Assembly (NCBI GenBank): GCA_035582835.1
Contig: JAYKAV010003110.1
Location: 665,778 to 729,777 of the forward strand
Direction: 5' to 3'
From: Phoebastria nigripes
Lineage: Eukaryota > Chordata > Aves > Procellariiformes > Diomedeidae
Length of the DNA: 64,000 nt
Part shown: positions 11,115-24,167 of the stretch, in pieces
How the letters are laid out: each line of letters begins with the position of its first letter
Position numbering within the stretch: the stretch's first letter is position 1
Translations under genes and position numbers: made by a program
The notes under the pieces: generated by a model
The model's database searches: none
Told to the model about the DNA's origin: nothing
What the model saw: only the letters and a program-made list of their open reading frames with translations

Positions 11115-14100
11115 GACATGCTAGGAGTTGTTGATCTTTGCACTTCCTGTTGGAAACTATGAGATGGTAGCTGCAGGCAATGGCACAGAGCTCGTTAAAC
11201 TGAGGCCTTCTTTAACGAAAGAATAGGTGTTTTAAAAAATCTTGCTACGGATTTAGAGAACACTGAAACTGCTTTATAGTATTTAAAATACGTGGAAGCT
11301 ATCAAGCTGCTGGAAACTTTCTGCAGGAAACAATAGATTCATCATTAAAATGGCACTGCACAAATCACTTAATAAAGTGCTAATAAGATATTAAAAAGTG
11401 TGCCTTGTAATAATACCTGAGATACACCTCTTTTAATGAGATTGTTTTAAGATCAAATATTGACAGATACGTTTTTAACAGTGTTTGAAATTATGTCAAA
11501 CTTGAAATTTATTGCCCCTGGAGAGCTCTTAAAAACTTTTTTCCTAGCAAACTCTTTGTTAGTATAAAGTAATGGATTCCAAGAGATGAAATTTGAGTAT
11601 TTAATCAAGAGAAAATCTTATTTTTGCATAGGGCCAGCAGCTTTAAAACCATAGAATTTTGAATGCTTAGAATTGAGTTTTTACCTCTATGGTGTGATTC
11701 AGTTAAAAAAGTAATTGTCACTGTACATTTCACCACATCAGATTTTTTAAGATAGTGTCATCAGCTGCTTTGCTGACACGTAAGGTGTTAATTGATTTTA
11801 TTTATTTGAGTTCTTATTGAACTATGGATCATTATTTATCCATAGAGATAGCAAAACAATTAATCAAGAAAATGTAGTGCTGAAATAACATAGAATTAAC
11901 TTTTGGTAAAGTAATACCACTTTGAGCTAGAAAAGTAATGATAAAAAGATAGAAATATCACTCTTGATCAAGGAGAATCTATAAAAAATAGTTCACTGAC
12001 TGCCTCTTTACAAAGTAAAGGTGATGAAATTTATGAAGCAGACTGAAGTTCTACATTTAGGAAAATATGGCTATAACATATGTAAACAAATCCTGTCAAT
12101 TGTTTTGTGTTTAGTGCGAAGTTTTTCATTTCTCAAAAAACTTGCAACTCAGATATGTGTTTTCACATATTCAGGTTTTCTGGCTAAGACTAAATAAGTT
12201 AAGATGGACAAATAAATATATGTGTTATACATACTAAGGATACATATATAAATAAAGGCAGTACTTGTGTAAGAGATCCAGCTATTAACAACGGCAAAGA
12301 AAAGTAGTAGTTAAGTCCATTGCAAATAATTCCCTTCCCAGGAAGCACAAAGTTTCTCTCAGAAGGTGTGACTGTAAGTGGGGAAGAGGTGTGTGGCAGA
12401 ATGTGCTGTAATGGAGTTGTCAGTATTTACACTGGTATTTCTTATCGGAAGGGTGTTCATTACTGCTGAATTTACTACTGTACAATGTAAAATAATTTGG
12501 CAGATGTGTTTTATGTAGGTAAATTAATATAAATAAGACCTAAATGTTTTTTGAGAACTTAGCTGTGCAGCAGAAATATGCTAAAACTTTTTAAAGCTTT
12601 CAGTGGAAAATACTAGTTTAAAGATTAGAAGAAGAAACTTCAGGTTATCTCTTGATGGGCAGCATTTTGCTTGTGCAGAAATAAATAGATTGCTGCAGTT
12701 AAGTCAGTTAATTTATCTGAACTGATTAAAAGGGTGGAAATAATTAAATAGATTAAACAAAAAAAAAAAGGTTAATATTATAACAATTATCCTGGAAATT
12801 GAAATTAACTCCTGGAATATTTTCATTTCTTATCTGTAATAGTACCTAAAAAAATCTAATGGCAGTTCTAATGTAAATGAGGTCAAATACTCATAGTGTC
12901 AGAGAAGGAGTTTATATATATTCACAAAAATAATTGGAGTAGCGTTAGGGAAGGCCAGCTTGTCAGACACACTGAAAATTCTTACCAGCCAAGGGGTTTG
13001 AGGGAAAATCTGTGCGACTCTTAACTAATCTTGCGCATAGATCAAAATCCAAGCCTATCCAGAGTGATTTGATTTGATCCGCTGATATTAAAATGTTGAA
13101 GAGAGCAGCAGTATGTAGTGTTTTTCCATTTAAAGTGGATTCAATAGTAACAACAATGTCAAAATGATTGAAATTTGCATTTTCCAGGCTTTAGGATCAT
13201 ACTGGAAATATCAGTGTGGATTAGTCATGAGCTCTCTTTTCTCTGATAGAAAGTACTCATAAAAAAAAAGGTGTAAACTGTGAGTCATTTTTTGCCATTA
13301 GTTCTATCCAAACAATTCCACTGGTGTTAATGAAGTTGCAGAGTGTAATTGAAAACAGAAACCAGCACTCTACTATTGAACTTTAATATATATTCTGAAA
13401 ATGTTTTCTAGAAAAAATAAATTAGTTCTACCAATAATTCAAAAAAAAGATGGGATTTGCTTAGCTTTAGGTTACAGTCTTGATGGGGTGAACACTTTTT
13501 TGCCTCAAAAGTTTTGTGATTGTTTGATTAATACACTGGTGTTGATTTTCAGTTTATCAGTGAGATGCCCCCGAGAAGAAGTGAAATTGAAAAAAATTGA
13601 TTAATTGCTGCCTATAATTAAACACCTAGAAATTAAAAAAAAAAATAGTATTGATATTTTATTTTATTTTAATGCTGGACTCTTGGGAGACAAGACTAAT
13701 TGAAAGGAGAAAGAGAAGCAAGCCCTTAAGGCTGGATAATGTATTGCTTTCAATTTCACTTGCTAGTATAAACAAAGCAAATGCTAAAGTTGCCCAAGAA
13801 ATTGAAACTTGGGTTTGCAGATATGTTTAAGTGAAAATCTTCAGCAAGTCCTAGTAAATCACATTAAAATTGCTAAGTTAAGAGAAATGCTACTTTAAAG
13901 CAAACAAATAAACAATGTTCTCTGTTGAACAATTATTTGAAGTTGCCGGTTAATATTTTCAAAACAGCCAAAGTGGTTCAGGACCTTAAGTTTCATTTTC
14001 AGATATGATTTATGTACACAAACTTTAATGTCATTGAAAAGGACAAAGATGTGTAGGTGCTTAAGGGCTGTTTTGAAAAATGGGACTTCGGTTTCCCAAT

Positions 14101-15360
14101 CACTACTATTTTTTTAATTGTTGTCCACTAGCAATAAAATGTCATTTGGGTTGTGTTTTTCATAGAAGAGAATGATGGTAACACAGAACCTCATCCAGTT
14201 TTCAGTAGAAGTTGGATTGCATTCTTTATTTTTGCCAGAAAGGGATACTTTTGAAAGAAACAGGTAAATTCTTTGAAGATGTAAAAACCTGATCCCAAGT
14301 AGTAGATAGTGAAGGGTGTCAAGATACCACATGTGAACATTTAAAGCCTAATGACAATATATGCAATATGCAGATACTGCAGGCTGAATTTTAAAACCAG
14401 TTCTGTGTTATCATGTGGTTTTAGACAAAATAACATTCAACATGCACTGGTGCTCTGTTAAGTGTATGCTGATGCTGCAAAAATTATCATCATACACATT
14501 CTGTTCCTGTTGTAGAATGCGTGGCCCAGCCTTTCAAATCCTTACATTTCTACTTCCGATTTAGTATCTAAGTACAGGGATCCTACCCAATTAAAGATTT
14601 TCAGGATCACTCATGTATTTAATGAATGAGTGCTCAGTGGCAACATACGGTATGCCAGAACATAAAGTTATCCAAAGAACAGAGCAACCATTTAATATTT
14701 ATTTAAAATTTAAATAAGCAAAACTATACAAAATATGAAATGAATGCAGTGCTACAAAATGTAGAAAAAACAGGCCTGGGGTATAACTTTGTGTTAAATA
14801 TTTTCCTTAATTTAAGGAATTTGTATACATCTGTTTGTCTTGTAATGGTGATCTGTTTTATCCTCACCATTCAGAATCAAGCACGCTGAAGGCTTTATTT
14901 TAGAATTTTTACATCACGATCTAGCCTTTTCTTTTTATTACTTTAGGTGCATGGCACAAGTTTGTTTTTGCTTGTGACTAGGGAAGTTACTGAACGCCTC
15001 CCCAGAAAGCTGGCTGTCCTCCGAGCCGATTGAGATGTTCTGTTCTGCGAGCTCCTAGGGTCAGGGAATCGCTCTGCTGGCAGGAGCACCTGGCATTTGT
15101 CGTGGAGGACATTCCCTTATTGTGTTCAGGCCACACCATGATCGCCTTAAACACTTCAGATTAATGTGTACCAAAAAAGGGAGAAAAAATCCCTGACAAG
15201 CAGTGTAGTATTAACAGAGCTTTGTGAAGCTATACTTAAAGATTACTGAAGAGGTGGCTTTTCTTCTGTCATGACAGAGGTACAATAATTCCATACTTGT
15301 ACATTCCTAATTGAATTTTACTTTGTAATGTATCTTGGAGCGTCATTCCTGACCAATTCA
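11115..15360. other. Long AT-rich single-copy stretch
   Basis: No gene and no clear transposon. It is rich in taatta, ttgatt and attaa words, especially at 12580-14060, and has short A-tracts at 12760-12769, 13260-13268 and 13637-13646. Such text is common in conserved non-coding DNA of developmental loci, but conservation cannot be judged here. A more GC-balanced patch at 14985-15110 (cccagaaagctggctgtcct and after) stands out mildly. No splice-flanked open frame was seen there. Confidence 0.45.
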
Positions 15361-15439
15361 GGCCTGCTTCAAAGCTTACAGAAGTCAATCAATGGAAAGA
15401 CTCTCAGTGATTTCAAGTGATTTTGGATCATACTCTTAG
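15361..15439. mobile_element. MITE-like palindromic fragment
   Basis: The left part ggcctgcttcaaagc (15361-15375) pairs imperfectly with the right part gattttggatcata (15419-15432). Between them lie gaagtcaatcaatgg and gatttcaagtg, giving a hairpin layout. This matches the amniote 'gcctgatccaaagcccattgaagtcaatgg' palindromic repeat. It is degraded and non-coding. Confidence 0.5.
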
Positions 15440-17253
15440 TCTAACTTTCTTAAAAACTCTCCTTCAGTGGTAGCTTTGATGTGTTTAATTAACTAGGCTT
15501 GAAGAGTAATAAAATCAATACATTTTTCTTTGATTTTTGTCTGATAAATTATCAGGGTAGTCACTGTGCTTACTAGATAGCGCCTGTGAAATGAGTCACA
15601 TTACTGCACAGAAATTGAGAGTAATTTCTGAAGGTTATGACAGCAAGATACTTTTCACATCATAGGCATAAGAAAAACTGTAAAAAAGTGGACTATCAGA
15701 TAGGCTAGCAAGTATTTTTGTAGGAATTTCCAAAACATAATCTGTCCAGATTGCATGTTGTACATCATCTTCAGGTGTCATGTAACTTTGGGTAGATTTT
15801 GAAAAATTATTAACTCACGTTGATTAAAGAGTTTTGGTTCTTTTTAAAAAAGTTTTTATTTTTCATGAAGAAAGAAAATTGAATTGTTCTAATCCTTAAG
15901 AATTCAGCTGATAGCTAGTTATTCATGTTTGGCCTGTCCCATAATACCACCATTAATTTATGTGAATTTCTCAAAGGGTGTCCAGCATACTTCACAGGTT
16001 TAAGTACCTCTTTCAGTGCTGTATCTTGGGCTCACAGTCCCCTGTCAGTAAGTTTTTCTCTATTTCTGTGGAGTGCAAAGGCACACATTGCCATGGGCAC
16101 TATGCACACAGCTAGAGAAGATTTTCATTATGAATCTCTTAACAGTGAGCTTACATGAGGCATTATTGCTCTGCCATTACCCTTTGTGTCCCTTCATCAT
16201 TTCTTTTGATTTGCACAAAAGATGCAGGAATTCCCCAAACGCCATCATATTCATTAGGGTCACTTTTATATTTTAATCTCTTTGGTGGGAAAGCTTGTGC
16301 TTATTTTTGTCTTGACATCAGTAGATAGAGCTAGTATTAGTTAGTGTTAAGTACTGTGGCTCCATTGGCTGTGTTGTCAGTTTACACAAGCTGAGTATCC
16401 AGCTGAGTATGTGCAGTGCAGCTAGGAAATCCCATCAAAAATCATTCCAACTTTCCTCTTCTGCTTTTTCTATTATTTTCTCTCCATTTGTACACATGGT
16501 TTTATGCCTTAGATGCAAAAACCTTCACTTAGTGTAGGTACTAGAGCCAAAATTTTATATAATACATTGATATTAGTCACCAAAATAAATCAGTGTCAAT
16601 AAGATGCTCAGGTCTTCCTAGAAGCTGGCCACTTATGTTTAGGACATCCGATTTTTTTTATCACTTGGGACCTATCACAGGTGAAATCAGTAAGAGACTG
16701 TTCTTTGGTTTCAGTGAAAGCTAGGTAATGCTGCCATTTCTGTAATTCCAAATTGTAGGTGTATACTGGAAGTCTGTTATATGCATTCACATACAAGTAT
16801 GTGAGCCTTAAAAAACATGGGATTTCTATTCCTGACATCTGATAAACGTTTGGTATGTAGTGAGATACAGAGAGAATTGTATCAATGCACAGTATGCCTT
16901 GAACTTTTACCCATTGCTTTCCTTACTTTTCTTTGTTATTTTTTGTAAACACCTATGGTGCTCTTTGAAAAGCCTGTTTTCTACCTGTATGGCCTTTAGC
17001 TAAGAGCAGAGTTTTCACAAAATTCTCTTTACTTTATCACTGTTGGCCAAATAGCTACAAATCCTGAGTAAGCATATTTTAGTTGTTAACATTAGTTATT
17101 AAAAATGTTATCATTTGATAGTGGTGTAAAATTTGGTAGTTCCAAAAGACTCTGGGGTGTTGAGGTTTTTCTTTGAGCTCTTTGGATTGCTATTTACCAA
17201 AACTGTGTTGGAGAAAATCCTTTTAATCCCTCCTTTCTCTTGATATGTAAACA

Positions 17254-17260
<7 letters not shown>

Positions 17261-17287
<27 letters not shown>
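17261..17287. repeat. (AC)n microsatellite
   Basis: About 13 uninterrupted AC units, preceded by atatatt. A simple and probably polymorphic dinucleotide repeat. Confidence 0.97.
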
Positions 17288-17289
<2 letters not shown>

Positions 17290-18213
17290 TGAACCATAAA
17301 GGAAATAATATTTTAATTCAAGTGTTTTCATAAGGTGAGCTTCATTCATATTAGCTGGAACATGTTAATCAAATCACTATTTTTGTTCTCTTTGCTTTTG
17401 AAAAGTAAGACGGATTTGCTGAAACTTTCAGAAATACTCTGGTCTATGTTGGTCTAAGGAGGATCATAAATTTGCTTTTCTTAAGAAAAGCACCAGCATT
17501 CCCTAGGAGGATGAGGAGTAGAAGGGCCAGCCAGAACACCATGGAGGTATAGATGTCATGCCTTCAGAGCCTCAGTGATGTCACCGTATGCTGACTTTGG
17601 TGTTTCTTTCTTTATGCACACTTGCAAGGCAGTTGGCCAAGGGTAGTTACAGGTAGGCAGAAAAAGAGGTAACTGAGAAACTGATTGATTGTTTCCTTTT
17701 TTATGAAGTAGTTAAAAAAAAATTAATTCTAAAAGAGGATCACTTAGAAAATAGCAAGGCTGCAGTTATTCAAAAATAACAAAGGTTAAATTTAGATGAT
17801 AAGTGAAAATCCTGTTAGTCGTAGAATTAACAAGGTTGTCCTCATGATTGTTGGATTTTGGGCAGGAAAAGGGATGTTATTTTAGTTTGTTTTGCTTCCT
17901 TTGTCTTCACACATTGTAAGCCCCTGACCAGGACTGACCATTATATGCCTCTATTGCCAGCACACTAAAGCCTCGAGCTTGAGCCTTTGGGTACTCCTGG
18001 ATTATAAATGATTGGTAAAATAATGATAAAAAAGGAGAACAAACTTATGAATGACTGGCTCTGAATTGATGTCTAAATTCAGACAGAATGAGTTTTTCAT
18101 TTTAAAGTTACAGGGAGTTGACTGGTTTGGCAGAAATTTTGCTAGGAAGTGGTTTTGGATTTTGGTTTACTGCTATGGGAGTCGCTAGGAACTGGAACTA
18201 GGCGTTCCTTGAA

Positions 18214-18256
18214 ATGCAAATTTTTGCCAGGGTTTTTTGAGCATGGCCATGGAAAC
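18214..18256. promoter_or_regulatory. Octamer and X-box-like motif pair (candidate)
   Basis: A perfect POU/Oct octamer, atgcaaat, lies at 18214-18221, and ggccatggaaac at 18245-18256 resembles an RFX X-box half plus spacer. They are about 25 bp apart in a patch less AT-rich than its flanks. Such motifs occur by chance in a 64-kb window, so this is a weak candidate enhancer element only. Confidence 0.2.
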
Positions 18257-19484
18257 CCAGGAGGCTTAGGTACTCATTGGCATTTCCCACCCTTTTTTGT
18301 GGAACTCTGTAATTAAGGACCCATCAGTCTGGAGTGGCTGGCTGGAGAAACAGAGGGTTCTTTCTTAAGTGGAAATATGCTTTCTCTGACTCAGATCTAC
18401 CCTTTGGATCTCATTCTGAGTTGTCTAGAGTGTCAAGTTTAGTTAATTGTATATTCCTGGTGAGTAGGAAAACTGGAAAAAACTCTTGCTTTTGGTTTGT
18501 TGTTTTGTATTTTCTGAGGTTTGGATGGTTTTGTCTTGAACTCCAAGAAGGCTGTTGTAAAAGTTGAACTGGTAGCTTGAAAAATGTGAGTTATTATTGA
18601 CTGGCAGGATTGGGTTCAGCATAAACAATTGGTCTGAAGGGAAGATCTGACTCACAGAAACCAAATTTACAGGTTAAAAAGAAACAACAAACATTGTGTG
18701 GATTTGATTGAGCTTTACCTCAGTTAAAAAAATAATGAAGAGCTGCATGTTAAATTTTCTACAATGTCATGAATTATAATACTGAATCCAGTGTCATTAA
18801 ATTGTAGTTTTTTGTTTCTTGTCAGCTACAACAATTTCAGCAGAGCACAATCCGTGTGAAAGTATGAATAAAATTCAGGGAGTAGCATCAAGGACTTCTG
18901 AGCTCAGGAAACTGAGTTTGGCAGTGCTAATTTGTATTAAAGTTGTTGTTGCATGACAGCAGGAAAAAGATTTAATGCTTGCCACCTGAATCAAGCCATG
19001 GAACATTGGTTTCTATAACTGCCATGAATTTGAATCAAGGCCAATATCTCTAAATTTGAAATAAACTGATACTCTGTCTTGAAAGAAGATACAGGCCACT
19101 TATGTTGCGGAAGGTTTTTAGAAAATGTATTTCAATTTAATTTTTAGCAGTATATATCTTTCAAATTTTTAGGCACTTCAGCACTGGCCTTTTTGGCTTT
19201 TTCTATATTCCAGCAACTATGCAGCCTTTCAGTCATTTATTTATCAACGTCCAGTCTTGAACTAATACTGATTTGCACAAGACCACAGATGCTGGTTTTA
19301 CTCCCACTATCACTATGCAGCCGCTTACCTTAATCTGAAAGTCATTTTTCTTTTGTATATAACTGCATTAATGGAGAAAATCGGATTTCAAGCCAAGTGG
19401 TCACACTATGAAGCTTTAAAGTCATCAGATACAAAGCTTGTACCATGAGCCTAGTGTAACAATATTGCCTTTACAATAGCATAT

Positions 19485-19560
19485 AGTGTGATGATACCTT
19501 TCTTTCTAAAGGATCCCCAAATGCTTTACAACAAGCAGGTCGAATTTAGGATTTCTTTGA
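19485..19560. repeat. Possible ancient interspersed repeat
   Basis: The text aaaggatccccaaatgcttt (19509-19528) followed by acaa resembles a phrase often seen in old vertebrate interspersed repeats ('aaggatcccaaagcgctttacaaa'). The flanks do not extend the match with confidence, and the family is unknown. Confidence 0.3.
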
Positions 19561-22270
19561 TTCTCTTCAGAAAACAGGCAAGAACTATATGAAATTCTTT
19601 CCTGTATCTGGACTGGCTTTGAATCTCTGTATAAATACCACACAATTACCCACAGAGATTATTTATCATTGTAACAAGAATAATTTGAATATTTACATAG
19701 TATCTGGGAATAGTGAAACAGAACCCTTCATTCCTAAGTGTAAATTAAATTTTGAACCTCTTTCCATGGCTGAGTGCACAAGTTGCATGTGAAGTTTCAG
19801 GACTGGAGGTGTGAGGACTAAGTAGCAACACTTGAACCCAGCTGCTTTCTTTCTGCACATGCCCTCTTACGAGTAGTTTCTGTTTTTCACTGGGTACAGA
19901 AGGTCCTGATAATTGATCCTTTACGTGGGAATAACTTAATCCATCATTGTAATTCAGCCATCTAGACTGAAATGTAGCAGCTGCTTCATAGCACGTAGGA
20001 GCAATACACAAAACTCTTGTGATGGAAGGAGAAAAAGATACGGTATGCATCTGGAAGTGCCCAGGAAACTTGTAGAGGTTGAAGGCAGCTATTCCGCTAA
20101 AACTATTTGATGTCTTTGTTGTCATATAACATACTTTCTTGGGTTGTCTTTCATGTCCCTGATGGAGCCCTGAGGATATACTCCATTTCAACCCTGTTTT
20201 TAACCTCTCGCTCTCCTCCTTGGTGAGGAGGATGGGATTCTCTTCAGAGCCTATCAGTGCTGCTCCTTAATTGGCTGAAGTGGTGTCTGCACGATAACAA
20301 GAGGTACTAGTCTCACCTCAGATTGTGCCAGCTTGAGAAGCTATAGAGAGGCTGGAAATTTAACCCAGATCTGTGGCATGGTAATACAAAGCATTACCTT
20401 TAGGCTAGCATGCCTAGCTACAGTCAATAGTTGAAATTTAAAGTGTTTTAAAAAATGCATTCAATTTGAAATGCCCCAAGGTTCCTATCATTTGTGAAGC
20501 TGCATCTCTTTCAAAATATTATGAGCAACACTGAATTTTTGCCTTCGGTGGATATGTTATAAATATGAAGAATGATAAACTGTAGGGGTGACTAGTTGTA
20601 GAAGAAGATAAAGGAAAACTTGCACTGTCACGTGTTACTGCTGTCATTTAAGTGGCTACGTAGCGTTAAGGCTGGGGACAACTGCTATTATTGAGCTTAT
20701 GCCAGAAACTTCATGAAACAAAATACAAAGTTCATAATTTATGCATTCTTTTTTTTTTAAAGGGTGTGGGAGGTAAACTTCCTTTTCAACATTGTCTTTC
20801 CACTGAGCATGAAAGCTGTTCTGCAGTATTTTTCATAGTTACATATCTATGTTTGTCTAGCAGTCTTTCTTTCCTTTACACACTTGCTGTCTTTTGTGTA
20901 TAGTGCTAGTGCATTCTAGTGAGTTGTAACACTTAAAATTATGTATAGTATATCTTACCAAAACATCTAAGTATGCAATATTTTTGCTTAACTTTCATGG
21001 TACTGTGTACTCCCTTCTAGGATCAAATGTCTGTATTACACAATGTATTTAAATTTTGAGGGGAAATAATTTTAAGAAGGCTGAATAACTAGAAGACAGA
21101 ACAGTCTATTTTTTTTGTTTGTTTTATTTTGTTTGGGTTTTTTTCCTCCACAGCAACTCAAAAACAATGGTTAAGAAGCATGCAGAAACACTGCCCTGTT
21201 TAGCCTTCATCTGTTCAGCAATCCTGCCTGCAGCTGATATTCTTACATTATTTTCACATTTAAAACCCTTGGTTTTGGACTACTTCTCTGAAGTATTTTA
21301 ACACAATTTCCTTCAAAAGCAGTCCCACTTTTTTCCCTTTCATACTTTAATGCTCTTTAATAAGCATATGGCACAGTACTTGTGGTGGACAACAGGCTAA
21401 CATTGTGCATTCAATGCATGCTGTGGTTGCTTTCTGAAAGCAAAGACTTCTCTTCAAAAATGTATTATCATAAAGCAGCTGATTGTATTTCCTGGGATAA
21501 TTTAATTTGTTTTGTAGAGTCAAAGGGGAGAAGGAGTAAGTGAAAAGGTGCTTTTCTTGACTGCCAGTGCCACAAGCTCAACCTGGAATTTGAAAGTCTA
21601 GCTATGTTCTTTCTGGTTCATGGATTGCCAACAATGAGGACTCCACAGCTGGAACTTAGCTACCAATTCTGCTGATGCACGAGCCAGAACGGAATCCAGA
21701 ACGTGTACTCTCCCATAGCTGTGCTGACTCTGTAAAAGAAAAATAAGAAGTAGAAAAATATTTTTTCCCATTAAAGCAATTATGATTACTCTCAGAGAAT
21801 GTAGTAAGATGGTACCATGTTCAAAGAAATCTGCTAATATTTTTCCTTTTAAGTGGTGGTAACAGTTGCATCTCTTCCTGTTGTTAGTGCATTTGGAGAA
21901 GTGGATACACCTTGATGTACTGTTAAAGATCTGTTGGGAGCAGGTTTCCCTTCCTTCCACAGCACAAGACTTCAATCCCAGTTCCAAATTACACGTGAAA
22001 AGCCAAGGGTGTCCCAAGTCCTACCTTCTGGCAGAACGTGCTCCAGAGGTATTTCTACAGAAAAGATAATAGAAACCAGGCTTCTCCTGTTTTAATTTCT
22101 GTGGAAAGAATAAAGGTTCACAGTGCCTGTTCAGTCTCCCAGTTTTCATCACTCTAAGTGTTTCTATCCATTGTTGTTGCTTCTAGTTTCTTCAGAGTAA
22201 ACATTTCTGTTTAACCTGCAGGATTTTTAATATTGACTATAGTATGTGGAATCTAGGTGCCCAAATAATC

Positions 22271-22334
22271 AAAAAAACAAAACCAAGGAAAAACCAAACC
22301 AAACCAACAACAACAGCAACAAAACCCCCTCCCA
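22271..22334. repeat. A/C-rich low-complexity tract
   Basis: Almost entirely A and C, with caaac, ccaaa and caacaa words. It belongs to the same type as the tracts at 40358, 40915, 54054 and 59405, and to the G/T tracts at 29491, 48863 and 53617 on the opposite strand. Confidence 0.8.
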
Positions 22335-22705
22335 GGCAAACATAGCAGTTTTTTGAGAACTATATGGCATTTGTCTACTTGATACATGGTGTGTTTTTGG
22401 CAGAATATGTTGCAGCCAGTGTACTAATTAGTAGGTATGCAGGAAAAAAACGTGCATGTGTTTATTATGGGTGGTAAGGTGACATCCTTATGTTCTGTGT
22501 ATTATTTTATTATATGTATGTATATACAGAAATGACCAACATCTCAGTCCAATAATAACATCCAATAACATGCCCAACCTGAAAGTGTCTCTATTTCTAT
22601 ATGTACAGAACACAGAAGTTTATATACATTATGTGTTGTTACTTGTGATTGTGACAACAGTTGGAACTTCACAGTTCAAACAGGCTATGTACATATATCT
22701 GTGCA

Positions 22706-22749
22706 TATGTAGTATATATTTCTATACTATGTAGTGTATATTTCTATAG
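22706..22749. repeat. 22-bp tandem duplication
   Basis: Two adjacent 22-bp copies (22706-22727 and 22728-22749) both start tatgtagt and differ at two positions. The surrounding sequence is TA-rich. Confidence 0.85.
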
Positions 22750-24145
22750 TGATAACATTTGACACTTTCTCTGGTCCGATGATGTCTTTGTTAAGGCTGG
22801 GTTTAGCATTCTGAGTACATAACCACCTTTGAAACAAATACCATTTTTAAAAGTACTTGCAAAGTGCTTTCTTTTCCTTCTCCAAACATAGCAATCCTCT
22901 TTTTTTGTCTCTCCCAGAGTTAAAATTTTCTGACACCCAAAATGGCAAGAACAAGCCTTTGGCTAATTATAGCTGTTCTGTACAGAAAGATGGCACAGTT
23001 CTAAAGTTCAATGTCTTGAAGCTCTTCAGGGCTAGACTCAAAATATTTAATAATATTAAGAAAAGAAGTTGTTCAATTTAGAGGTGTTTATTCTTTTTTT
23101 TGTGGGTGGAATCATCTAAAATATATTTCCAATAATTTTTTTTAAACTTTCCAATATTTTCAAAATTATTTTTGTGTAACATAATGTAATTTCATGTAGA
23201 AAAATATGGGAACTTGGTGGAATGCTCTAGTAGTCTAGCATATTATGATATAGAAGTTTTATTAATTATAATTTCAACAATTATCTTGGGATAACTCCCA
23301 AACTTTGCTTCTCTTAAGAGGAGTTCTTGTTCCTGAATCATGCTGATGATACTTTTAAGCAATTTTACCTTATTATGCCTTCCCTTTATATCCACACCTA
23401 TGAGATAGCCTAGGTAGTAAAGATAGATTCACATTCTGCGTAAAGTACAGTTTCACACGGTGAGAATTCAGAGTATTTGCAGAAACGAAAGTTGTTGCCA
23501 ATACATGTATTTATTCTGTTGAGAACTTTTCATGTTTCCTTTCTGCTGTAGTTGATTTTTCTCTTTCCTGTGTTTAATTGGGAGTGATGATACATAATAA
23601 CCACACTAAAATATACAACATTTGGTAACAGTGCAGTATTCTAGCCTCGACCAGGCTGTAATGTGGAAATGCAGGTCTTTGGGGTAGATAAGATTTCATT
23701 TTTGTAAGGTGCAGAAGTGAATGAGGGGTGCATTTATATTTTACACCTTGGCCAAATAGTGGACTTCTCTGTGATGTAACCTATTAAGTTGGAGAAGCTT
23801 TTCTGTGTAGCTGCCCTGCGGTGCTGAAAGTAAGTTATGAATGCTGTACTGTGTAAGAGCAGAAAGGTTTGCCTGGAAGAGAGCGGTGTGCCTGGGCCCC
23901 CTGCTATTGAGAAGATGCCAGTCAGAAATGAAAACGTCTTTCATGAAACTATAGCAAACTTCCCTGTGATACAGTGCAATAATGCAAGGAATTTTTAGTC
24001 AAAACCTGTAAAAATAAGTATAATACTTTGGAAATGGCAAAGAAGTACTTGCTTATAAGGGACTATTTTAAGAGGTCACTGCCAAAAATATGTGTGGTTT
24101 TGACACAGTTTTAGAAGTGACAGGATTGAGGAGTTTAAGCCATTT

Positions 24146-24167
24146 CCCCCCCCCACCCCCCCGGCCC
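24146..24167. repeat. C-tract (G-quadruplex-prone on the minus strand)
   Basis: Nine C, one A, seven C, GG and CCC in a row. On the minus strand this gives several G-runs within 22 nt, so a G-quadruplex is possible there. No promoter-like context is visible. Confidence 0.7.

Noticed and set aside
19745..20191. 148-codon open frame on the minus strand
   Set aside because: No recognisable domain, no splice or promoter context. A frame of this length is expected by chance somewhere in 64 kb on six frames.
20215..20420. Possible MIR-like fragment (aacccagatctgtggc)
   Set aside because: Only a short phrase fits; the neighbouring core segment is missing.
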